NCBI GenBank assembly: GCA_023667315.1 | Contig: JAMPAI010000016.1 | Span: forward strand, 1-41,396 | DNA: 41,396 bases | Direction: 5' to 3' | From: Ruminococcus flavefaciens | GTDB lineage: Bacteria > Bacteroidota > Bacteroidia > Bacteroidales > P3 | In this document: in pieces, positions 16,806-24,804 of the stretch | Layout of the letters: each line of letters starts with the position of its first letter | Numbering within the stretch: the stretch's first letter is position 1 | Notes under the pieces: model-generated | Database searches by the model: none | What the model was told of the DNA's origin: nothing | Seen by the model: only the letters and a program-made list of their open reading frames with translations | Position numbers and translations under genes: made by a program

Positions 16806-19511
16806 ATGCAAGAGAACGACATTCGCTTCACCATCCGGGGCAGTTACCCCAACTACTATATCCTGAACCTGTTCGTGGAAAAAGGCTGGCGCGAGTTCGA
16901 GAAAGACCGCGAGCCGGAGGGCAACAAGCCCGGAACGGTGGTCTATACCCTGCCCGGCGAAAGCCTTGAGCGCGAGATAGCGCCCCGCTGGTACGACCTG
17001 TACTACATGCTGCGCAACGAGGGGCCGAAGGCGGGCGAATACCTGCGGCTGCTTATCGGCGAGCAGGCGGGCGAGGCAGAGGCCGTGGAGAGCCTCGGGA
17101 AGATACGCCGGGCGTTCTACGACAGCTGCAGGCAGTACGTGCAGGACCATCCGCTGGCCGAGAACGGCTTCGTTACCTCCGCCCTCTCGCCCAACGACTA
17201 TACGGTGGACGAGATAAGCCACAAAGGGGTGATGCTGGCCGACCTGACGCGCGCCGGCTACGCCGTTCCCGATTTCAGCATACTCACCTCCCGCTTTTTC
17301 GAGGCTTCGCTCAAGGATGCCGAGAGTTCCCAGACCGAGGCGCGCGAACGGATGTACCTGCGCCAGGCGCTGCGCAACCTCGAGATCATGACCGACTGCA
17401 CCTTGGGCGGCGGCAAGTCGCCGTTGATCCTGGCCCTGCGCAGCACCATGCCCCAGTACATTCCCGGCCTGATGCCGACCCTGCTCAACACCGGCACCAC
17501 CAAAGCGGTTTACCGTAGCCTTTCGGAACGGTTCCCGCACCGGATGGCCACGCGCATCTACTGGAACAACCTGATGAACCTCTACAGGCTGCTTTTCGGC
17601 AAGCCCTGCCCCTACGAGAGCGGCATCGACGAGAAGGACATCGAGCGCCACCGGGCCAAGATGGAGGAGGTGGAACAGGCCATCGGGAACCATCCGCAGG
17701 GAAAGGACCTGCTGGAGGATGCCTTCGAACAGATTTACTTCTACTTCAAGCATATACTGCGCTTCTACGCCAACAACCAGTCGCTCCTGGCCACCTTCAT
17801 GCAGGGGCGGGTGGCCTACCCCTCGCTGCTGCTGCAGAAAATGGTGTGGACCATAGGCAGCGACTACGCCTACCCGGGCGTGCTCTACAGCCGCCATTCC
17901 CGCACGGGTCTGGGGGTTCAGATAGAAAGCTATCCCGATATATTCGGCGAGGAAATCATGACGGGGAACCTCTCGTCCAAAGACTACGAATACTTCGACC
18001 GGGCGCAGATCAGGGAGCGGTTCCCGGCCATCTACCACTTCGACCCGCTGCTGCCCAAGCTCGAAAAACGGCTGGCCTCGCCGGTAACGGTGGAGTTCGG
18101 CGCCGAGAACACCGGCATGGCGAACCTGTTCGCGGTCTTGCAGATCAACGAGTCGGAGCTTACCGGGCGGGCGGCCCTGCTGTCGTCCATCGGGCTTTAC
18201 GAGCAGGGTCTCATCCCCAAGGAGAGGGTCAGCGAGCTGGTGCGTCCCTACCACCGCCGGCAGATATTTTCGGAAAGCATCGACGACAGTTCGTTCGGGC
18301 ACCTGCAGTTTATGGGCAAGGGCGTGAACGTGCTGCCGCGCTCGGCGGTGTCGGCCAAGATATGCTTCAGCACCGCCGCCGCGCTCGACCTCAAGCGCAA
18401 CGCCGACCAGAAGGTGTGCCTGTGCAAGGAGAAGTTCGTGCCCGAAGACACCATCGTGCTCAACGAGATGGACGCCATACTGAGCATGACCCCGGCGGCC
18501 ATCCACGTGGTCACGGCCTGCCGGGGCTACGGCATCCCCGCCTTCCTGAACCTGGAGAAAAACGGCTTCCGCCTGGAAGGCAACGCGCTCGTGAACCAGG
18601 AGGGGCGGCGCATCGAGGAGTTCGACCAGATTACGCTTTCGAGCAAGAACGCCTCCATCTACAAGGGGAACGCCACCTACCGGCCCTCGCGTTTCTTCGC
18701 CTACCTGAACGGCGAGAAACTGGAGATGAACCCCAAGGAAGAACGGGTGTTCGTGAACATGAAGGCCGCCTACGAGAAATACCTGGCCATCGTGCAGTCG
18801 ATAAAGGTGCCCGACATCGTGGACCTGAACACGCTGGCCCGCCTCATACGCAACGACCTGACGGAACATCCCGAAACGGCGCGCGAGATCGTGAACAACT
18901 GGTTCTCGGCCAACGCTTCCACCTACGTCTCGCAGCTTATGGAAAGCAATATGGGCTCGCACCAGGACCAGTACCGGGTCTATGAGCTGCTGAGCCTGCC
19001 CAACAAGACGGCGCTGTTCGAACAGGCCTGCGCCTATTGCATGGAAAACCGGCGTTCGGGACTGGACGCGGGTTCGTTCATGCTGGGGCGTTTCCTGGCC
19101 ATGCCGCTGCCGCTCGCGTTCTGGAAGGCCTTCCCCACCGGGAGTGTGGCGTTCATGCTCAACGAATACGTGCTGTACGAGAAATACCTCAATGTGTTGC
19201 GCGAAGTGGGCGAACAGCAGATAACCAAGGCCAAGGCGCGCATCCTCTCGGACGAGATCTCGGCCATCGAGGCCGTGATCCACGAGGCGGACACCTTCGT
19301 GCCCCTCAAGCTCGGCCGCCCCGACTGGGAGGCGGTGGAGATACACTGCCACAAACTGTTCAACATCCAGAAGGAAACCTTTCTGCTGGTGCGCATGCTG
19401 CGGCAGAACTACGGCGCGCTGTTCGACTATTCCCAGCCCTGGCGCAAGAGCCGCCTGCAGAAGATCTGCGACGAAAACGGGCTTCCGCTGCCGGAAGAAG
19501 GCGAGATATAG
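16806..19511 (+). CDS. PPDK-like protein: ATP-grasp and phosphohistidine domains with unrecognised C-terminus
   Basis: This 901-residue cytosolic protein is related to pyruvate phosphate dikinase and PEP synthase in its first two thirds. Motifs in order: ALRSTMPQYIPGLMPTLLN (Arg212; compare SVRSGA..SMPGMMDTVLN in PPDK), RTGLGV about 366-372 with FGEEIMTGNLS (PPDK: SGTGVAFTR...GEDVVAG), and ELTGRAALLSSIGLYEQGLI, which matches the segment between the ATP-grasp and swivelling domains. The phosphohistidine domain ends in MTPAAIHVVTACRGYGIPAF, where His567 keeps the spacing of the catalytic His in TSHAAVVARGMGKP. The last 330 residues show none of the barrel signatures of PPDK (no CGEHGG, no catalytic Cys region), so the pyruvate site appears to be replaced. 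It could phosphorylate a different acceptor. No membrane segments. Start at the ATG 10 bases after the SpoU gene, the first start compatible with the operon. Last gene of the lpxK run. Confidence 0.8.
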   Translation: MQENDIRFTIRGSYPNYYILNLFVEKGWREFEKDREPEGNKPGTVVYTLPGESLEREIAPRWYDLYYMLRNEGPKAGEYLRLLIGEQAGEAEAVESLGKIRRAFYDSCRQYVQDHPLAENGFVTSALSPNDYTVDEISHKGVMLADLTRAGYAVPDFSILTSRFFEASLKDAESSQTEARERMYLRQALRNLEIMTDCTLGGGKSPLILALRSTMPQYIPGLMPTLLNTGTTKAVYRSLSERFPHRMATRIYWNNLMNLYRLLFGKPCPYESGIDEKDIERHRAKMEEVEQAIGNHPQGKDLLEDAFEQIYFYFKHILRFYANNQSLLATFMQGRVAYPSLLLQKMVWTIGSDYAYPGVLYSRHSRTGLGVQIESYPDIFGEEIMTGNLSSKDYEYFDRAQIRERFPAIYHFDPLLPKLEKRLASPVTVEFGAENTGMANLFAVLQINESELTGRAALLSSIGLYEQGLIPKERVSELVRPYHRRQIFSESIDDSSFGHLQFMGKGVNVLPRSAVSAKICFSTAAALDLKRNADQKVCLCKEKFVPEDTIVLNEMDAILSMTPAAIHVVTACRGYGIPAFLNLEKNGFRLEGNALVNQEGRRIEEFDQITLSSKNASIYKGNATYRPSRFFAYLNGEKLEMNPKEERVFVNMKAAYEKYLAIVQSIKVPDIVDLNTLARLIRNDLTEHPETAREIVNNWFSANASTYVSQLMESNMGSHQDQYRVYELLSLPNKTALFEQACAYCMENRRSGLDAGSFMLGRFLAMPLPLAFWKAFPTGSVAFMLNEYVLYEKYLNVLREVGEQQITKAKARILSDEISAIEAVIHEADTFVPLKLGRPDWEAVEIHCHKLFNIQKETFLLVRMLRQNYGALFDYSQPWRKSRLQKICDENGLPLPEEGEI

Positions 19512-19557
19512 AAGAGTTTTCTATGGAATGGCGCTTAGGCCGTAAGCACTTTTTTCG

Positions 19558-19565
19558 TAAATTTG
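19558..19565 (+). promoter_or_regulatory. Putative -7 element of porQ
   Basis: TAAATTTG 46 bases after the preceding stop codon. A start at 19583 would leave a leader of about 10 nt; a start at 19574 would be nearly leaderless. Confidence 0.35.
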
Positions 19566-19582
19566 GCACCTTTATGCCGGAT

Positions 19583-20677
19583 ATGAAAGGAAAAACCTTG
19601 CGGATGATTCTCTTGGCGGGCTTGTTTTTAGGCTGCCTTTCCGCTGCGCGGGCGCAGTTCGGGCGTTCGTCGTTTACCTTTCTGGACATGGCCAATTCGG
19701 CGCGCATCGGCTCGATGGGCGCCGAGTTCCTTTCGGTGCGCGACGCCGACATCACGCTCTCCCTCGCCAATCCCTCGCTTATCACGAACGAGATCCACAA
19801 CCACCTGGCGGTAAATATCGTAAATTACTTTAACGGCACCAACTACGGCTTCGCCTCCTACAGCCGCACGTTCAAGAACGTGGGCAGTTTCGCGATCCAC
19901 GCCCAGTTCGGGGCCTACGGCAAGATTACCGCCACCAACGAGTTCGACCAAAGATTAGGCACGGTCTATGCCAACGACGCGGCGGTGATTCTCGGCTGGG
20001 GGCGCGAGCTGGACAGCCATTTCACGATCGGCGCCAACTTCAAGATGATCTATTCGAGCATAGAGTCGTACAACGCCTTCGGCATGGCGGTGGACGTGAG
20101 CGCCACCTACGCCAATTCCTCGAGGCTGTTCGCCGTGTCGCTGCTGTTGCGCAACATGGGCGGTGCGCTCAAATCCTATTCCGGCGACGGCTACACCCGC
20201 ATGCCCTTCGAGGTGGCGGTGGCGCTCTCCCAGCGCATTCCCCACACGCCCCTGCGTATCTTCTTCGAGTTTCCCAACCTGCAGAAATGGCGGCTCAACT
20301 ACGAGGATCCCTATGCCGAGAAAGACCTGATTACCGGCGAGGTGAAGAAACGCAACGGCGCCGCCGACTTCTTCGACAACCTGGGCCGGCATATCGTGGT
20401 GGGGCTGGAACTGATTCCCTACCGGGGCTTCTACATACGCGCGTCGTACAACTACATGCGTTCGCGCGACATGATGCAGCCCTCCAAGGCCGGTGTGGTG
20501 GGCTTTTCGTGGGGCGTGGGCTTCCGCATCTCCAAATTCAACATAAGCTACTCGCGTTCGCGCTACCATAAATTGGGTTCACCCAACTACATAAGCCTTA
20601 CCTTAGACCTGGATGCCTTTAACAAACACCGCAAGACCAAGGCGACCCAAGCGTTCGAAAAGGCGGACGGCAAGTAA
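19583..20677 (+). CDS. porQ: Type IX secretion system protein PorQ
   Basis: A 364-residue outer-membrane beta-barrel protein of the T9SS, associated in Porphyromonas with the attachment complex that fixes cargo to the cell surface. A signal peptide (MKGKTLRMILLAGLF then AARAQ) is followed by the conserved SFTFLDMANSARIGSMG, alternating beta-strand sequence and a C-terminal strand YISLTLDLD. It matches the PorQ family by this opening and by length. Start is uncertain: ATGs at 19523, 19574 and 19583 are all in frame; 19583 gives the cleanest signal peptide and fits the -7 element. The DPP11 gene follows after 24 bases, so the two may be co-transcribed. It is likely needed for export of the T9SS cargo encoded elsewhere in this window. 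Confidence 0.88.
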   Translation: MKGKTLRMILLAGLFLGCLSAARAQFGRSSFTFLDMANSARIGSMGAEFLSVRDADITLSLANPSLITNEIHNHLAVNIVNYFNGTNYGFASYSRTFKNVGSFAIHAQFGAYGKITATNEFDQRLGTVYANDAAVILGWGRELDSHFTIGANFKMIYSSIESYNAFGMAVDVSATYANSSRLFAVSLLLRNMGGALKSYSGDGYTRMPFEVAVALSQRIPHTPLRIFFEFPNLQKWRLNYEDPYAEKDLITGEVKKRNGAADFFDNLGRHIVVGLELIPYRGFYIRASYNYMRSRDMMQPSKAGVVGFSWGVGFRISKFNISYSRSRYHKLGSPNYISLTLDLDAFNKHRKTKATQAFEKADGK

Positions 20678-20701
20678 TCCCTCACCGAAAATCAATACAC
20701 C

Positions 20702-22915
20702 ATGTTTTTTAGAAGAACGATACTGAACGTGGCGGTTTGCGTAGGCACCGCGCTTTCTTTCTGTGCCGGCGCCCGTGCCGACGAGGGCATGTGGCTGCCC
20801 CTTCTGCTGCAGCAGAATCAGGACGACATGCGGCGGCTGGGCCTTCAGATTACCGCCGAAGACATCTACAGCATAAACCGTTCGTCGCTCAAGGACGCCA
20901 TCGTGCAGTTCGGTGGCGGATGCACGGGCGAGGTGGTGTCCGACCAGGGGCTCGTGCTCACCAACCATCACTGCGGTTTCGGCTATATCCAGTACCATTC
21001 TTCGGTGGAACACGACTACCTTACCAAGGGTTTCTGGGCGCAGAGCCTGCAAGAGGAGCTGCCCTGCCCCGGCCTGGAGGTGCGCTTTTTGCGCGAGATG
21101 TGCGATGTAACGGACATCATGCTGGAGGGCATCACCGCCCAAATGCCCGAAGCCGAGCGCCAAGACAGCGTCAAGGCGCGCGCACAACGCCTGCAGCAGG
21201 GCCTTGCCGAAGCGAACACCGACATCAAGGTGCTGCCGTTCTACTACGGGAACCAGTACTACCTTTTCGTGTATGACGTGTTTAAGGATGTGCGTCTGGT
21301 GGGGGCGCCGCCTTCCAACATCGGCAAGTTCGGCGGCGACACCGACAACTGGATGTGGCCCCGCCACACGGGCGATTTCTCGGTGTTCCGCATCTATGCC
21401 GACAAGGACAACCGCGCGGCCGCCTACAGTCCCGACAACCGGCCGTACAGACCCAAGGAACACCTTAAGATAGACCTGCGCGGCTATAACGAGGGCGACT
21501 TCACCTTTGTGTTCGGCTATCCGGGCAGGACGCAGGAATACCTCAGTTCCTACGGCGTGGAACAGGTGCTGAACCTGGAAGACCCCATGCGGGTGGCCGC
21601 CCGCACGGCGCGTCTGGAAGTGATCAAGGCCGCCATGGAACGCGACCCGGCCGTGCGCATACAGTACGCGGCCAAGGCCGCCTCGATAGCCAACGGCTGG
21701 AAGAAATGGATGGGCGAGATGAAGGGCATAAACCGCATCAACGTATTGGGCAGCAAGCGCGACTACGAGAAGGTGTTCCAGGACTGGGCGGAAATGCCCG
21801 CGAACGCGGAGTACGCCGGGGTGTTGCCCGCGCTCAAGGAAGCCTATAAGGATATGGAGCTCTACCTCACGCTGGCGGTGATTTTTCAGGAACACATCTT
21901 TGCGCCCGAAGCGGTTTCGTTCGCCTATTCGTTCAACAGACTGTGCCGGGTTTCCAAGGGCGAGGACCGGAGCGTAAGCCTGGAGCAGGCCCTGGAGGAA
22001 TGCCGCGCCAAGGCACAGAAGTTCTTTAAGGATTACAACGAGGAGGTGGACAGACAGCTGTTTATCACCATGCTTACGCTGACCCGTCAGGAAAACGGCC
22101 TGAACGCCCAGCTCCTGGATCTGGTGGGTTCCGATTTGGATAAATTGGTGAACGAGTTTTACGGAAAGTCGCTGTTCCCCTCGTCCAAGAGGCTCACGGC
22201 CTTCCTGGACAAGTACAAGGCTTCCGACTACAAGAAGATAGAGAAGGATCCGCTCTACGGCTATGCCGGGGTCATGTTCGGCCTCTACCAGAAGATGGTG
22301 TCGCCCATGCTGGCGCAGGGCAGGAAGCGGATCGACAGCCTGCAGCGCGTCTATATGAAGGGACAGCTGGCCATGAAGGAAAGCGGGGCGTTCGCCAGAC
22401 TGATGTTCGTGGGCAACACGGCGCAGGAGCCGGTTCACAATGTGGGCAGCAGCCGTTTCTATCCCGACGCCAACTTCACGCTCAGGGTAACCTACGGCAA
22501 GGTAAAGGGATTTTCGCCCGCCGACGCGGTAAGGTACCGGCACTACACCACCCTGGACGGCATCATGCAGAAGGAGAACCCCGACATCTACGACTACGTG
22601 GTGGAGGCTAAGCTCAAGGACCTCTACGCTAGGAAAGACTATGGCCGCTACGCCAACGCCCTGGGCGAGATGCCGGTGGCCTTTATCGGCACCAACCACA
22701 CCACGGGCGGCAATTCGGGCAGCCCGGTGCTCAACGGCGACGGCTACCTGATGGGCATAAACTTCGACCGCAACTGGGAAGGCACGATGAGCGACATACG
22801 CTACGACCCCGAGATGTGCCGCAACATCATGCTCGACATACGCTACTGCCTCTTTATCATCGACAAGTTCGCCGGAGCCACGCGGCTTATCGACGAAATG
22901 GACATCGTTGAATAA
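20702..22915 (+). CDS. dpp11: S46 family dipeptidyl-peptidase, DPP11 type
   Basis: A 737-residue exported serine peptidase that removes dipeptides from peptide N-termini. A signal peptide (residues 1-26) precedes the conserved DEGMWLP. Catalytic residues are His90 in TNHHCG, Asp225 in PRHTGDFS and Ser672 in GGNSGSP. Arg690 in NFDRNWEG sits 18 residues after the serine, the same spacing as Arg673/Ser655 in Porphyromonas DPP11; that arginine gives preference for Asp or Glu in P1, while DPP7 has Gly. The enzyme should work in the periplasm on acidic dipeptide ends and feed amino-acid fermentation; the M20 dipeptidase at 8115 could act later. Directly downstream of porQ. Confidence 0.92.
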   Translation: MFFRRTILNVAVCVGTALSFCAGARADEGMWLPLLLQQNQDDMRRLGLQITAEDIYSINRSSLKDAIVQFGGGCTGEVVSDQGLVLTNHHCGFGYIQYHSSVEHDYLTKGFWAQSLQEELPCPGLEVRFLREMCDVTDIMLEGITAQMPEAERQDSVKARAQRLQQGLAEANTDIKVLPFYYGNQYYLFVYDVFKDVRLVGAPPSNIGKFGGDTDNWMWPRHTGDFSVFRIYADKDNRAAAYSPDNRPYRPKEHLKIDLRGYNEGDFTFVFGYPGRTQEYLSSYGVEQVLNLEDPMRVAARTARLEVIKAAMERDPAVRIQYAAKAASIANGWKKWMGEMKGINRINVLGSKRDYEKVFQDWAEMPANAEYAGVLPALKEAYKDMELYLTLAVIFQEHIFAPEAVSFAYSFNRLCRVSKGEDRSVSLEQALEECRAKAQKFFKDYNEEVDRQLFITMLTLTRQENGLNAQLLDLVGSDLDKLVNEFYGKSLFPSSKRLTAFLDKYKASDYKKIEKDPLYGYAGVMFGLYQKMVSPMLAQGRKRIDSLQRVYMKGQLAMKESGAFARLMFVGNTAQEPVHNVGSSRFYPDANFTLRVTYGKVKGFSPADAVRYRHYTTLDGIMQKENPDIYDYVVEAKLKDLYARKDYGRYANALGEMPVAFIGTNHTTGGNSGSPVLNGDGYLMGINFDRNWEGTMSDIRYDPEMCRNIMLDIRYCLFIIDKFAGATRLIDEMDIVE

Positions 22916-22989
22916 CCCCCGAACCTTTTCCGCAATGGAAAACAACCTGATTCCCGTTAAACGGAAGTATTAAGTATTAGTTTGCCCTG

Positions 22990-24600
22990 ATGAGAACAAG
23001 ATTTATTATTTCGCTTAGAATTAAGATTTTATGTGCCGTGATTGTCGCGGTGTCCGGGTCTTGTCTCTGCACGGCGAGGGCTGCTGTTTTTTTTAGGGGC
23101 AATAAATTTACGCAGATGATTGCCCAATATGATTCCTGCCGGAACGCCATAGGCTCGGTAAACGGAAATGCCGTGGAAGACATACGCTGGGCCTATCTCG
23201 AACTGGAAATCGGCAAACAGCTGAAGGATGACGAGAAGATTATCCAGGGGTATATCGACTTGGGCAGGGCGTTCTCGTCCTTGAAAAAGTACGATATGGC
23301 GCTGTCGAACACCCACAAGGCCTTGCTGGCCCTGCAGGATGCCGGCACGGAGGAACAGCGGGCCGATGCGGGCCGATTGGCAGGCTCCATATATCTTCGC
23401 CTGAAAAACAACGACTTGGCAAAGACCTATCTCGACGAATCCTACCGGTATTATTCTTCCAAGGCCGACACGGTGAATCTAATCAAGACAATGGGGGAGA
23501 TAGCCATTTTGTATGGGCAGAGCGGTGACTACGATAAATGCATTATGTCTCTTAACGAGATAGATTGGCTTACATACAGATATAAGAGAAACAAACTACG
23601 ATTGGTTACCTTGTTGAACCTTTCGTTGGCCTATCAGTATGCGGGTCAGCCGGATCAAGGGCTTCACATCTTGGAAAGGATCCGGCTCGAGTGTCCGGAT
23701 TCCATAGTGTATCTTCCTGAATACCATATGGCTTATTTGTTGAACCGAGGAGAACTGAGGCTTGCGAAAGGCTCCGTGGACAGCGCGGAGAACGATTTCA
23801 TGGCAGGTCTGGCCATCGCGGACGAAATTTCCGATTGGGAAACCAAGATTCAGTTTCTCAAGAACTTGGCCTCGATAAGTTTGAGAAAAAAGGATTATGC
23901 GCAGCTTTCCACGTTCTATCAGCAACTTAGCTCAGCGCAGGATTCCCTGGAATCGGATATAGACAAGGGGCGTATTGCCGAAAAGGAGCTGATGCACGAC
24001 ATAGCCAAACGGGACCAGTATCTTGAAAAGCTGGAGGCGCGGATGCTGCGGAACCGTGTCCTGACGGTCGGTTTTGTCATCATTTTCTTACTGTTGATAG
24101 GTTTTTGGTATTACAGGTACCGGATGAAGATCAGGAACCACGCCAAACAAGCGGAGATGTGGTTCCGCGAGCGGAAGAAAGACAACGAGACGATGACCGA
24201 CATCGCCATTTATTTCCATGAGCTGCGCACTGTGGTCATGCAAGTGGTTGACAGCCTGCGGAACATGGCCACGCACGCTGCGTCGGAAACGGATAAGAAG
24301 GTCTTGAAAGCCAATTACAATCAGTTGATTGAGATTGTTTCGGAAAACAAGACCCTGCTGAATAATTTTTCCGATGCGCGTTACGGCGAGTTCTTGCAGA
24401 AGCTTTCCCGCGATTATCCCGAGCTGTCGGATTCGGAAAAAAGGATATGCGCCATGCTGCTGGTGGGCTTTACCTCGAAAGATATTGCCAGCGTTCTGAA
24501 CTGCACCGACAGGAGTTTGAACAACAACCGCTCAAAGATTCGTAAGAAATTGGGCATCCCACCCGAAAAAACGATACTCGAGTTCCTGAAAACGCTCTAA
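22990..24600 (+). CDS. Membrane TPR sensor with HELRT segment and C-terminal HTH
   Basis: This 536-residue protein has an N-terminal signal or anchor segment (about 10-30), a helical repeat region of tetratricopeptide type (about 60-330), one membrane helix (about 355-375, LTVGFVIIFLLLIGFWYY) and a cytosolic tail. The tail has a helix with FHELRTVV (His410), resembling the phospho-acceptor H-box of histidine kinases but lacking the usual Pro and with no ATPase domain after it. Residues about 465-535 form a LuxR-like HTH (LSDSEKRICAMLLVGFTSKD, then RSKIRKKLGI). This layout (periplasmic TPRs, helix, HTH) fits one-piece transmembrane regulators of Bacteroidota. It lies just before two surface-protein genes on the same strand, which are its likely targets. 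The start gives the signal segment. Less GC-rich than the housekeeping genes. Confidence 0.8.
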   Translation: MRTRFIISLRIKILCAVIVAVSGSCLCTARAAVFFRGNKFTQMIAQYDSCRNAIGSVNGNAVEDIRWAYLELEIGKQLKDDEKIIQGYIDLGRAFSSLKKYDMALSNTHKALLALQDAGTEEQRADAGRLAGSIYLRLKNNDLAKTYLDESYRYYSSKADTVNLIKTMGEIAILYGQSGDYDKCIMSLNEIDWLTYRYKRNKLRLVTLLNLSLAYQYAGQPDQGLHILERIRLECPDSIVYLPEYHMAYLLNRGELRLAKGSVDSAENDFMAGLAIADEISDWETKIQFLKNLASISLRKKDYAQLSTFYQQLSSAQDSLESDIDKGRIAEKELMHDIAKRDQYLEKLEARMLRNRVLTVGFVIIFLLLIGFWYYRYRMKIRNHAKQAEMWFRERKKDNETMTDIAIYFHELRTVVMQVVDSLRNMATHAASETDKKVLKANYNQLIEIVSENKTLLNNFSDARYGEFLQKLSRDYPELSDSEKRICAMLLVGFTSKDIASVLNCTDRSLNNNRSKIRKKLGIPPEKTILEFLKTL

Positions 24601-24804
24601 TCCTCGGGCATACATACCTACGTTTTTAAAAATTTATTTGCACTGATTTTTTGTCTTTTATATCGGTGTATGATACCATAATGATATAACTTTCTTTTAT
24701 TATTACATCTATTCGTTTTGCTTTGTATCCGTAAACCTCGGTTGCGAAATCAGGGATACACGGAAAAAGAAAATATGTTAAACCTTAAAAAATAGGAGTA
24801 AGTA

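Noticed and set aside
16722-19352. 876-codon open frame on the minus strand opposite the PPDK-like gene
   Set aside because: It is a shadow frame of a GC-rich gene with strong third-position bias; the sense frame carries clear PPDK motifs.
20603-22945. 780-codon open frame opposite the DPP11 gene
   Set aside because: Same reason; the sense frame holds the full S46 catalytic triad and signal peptide.
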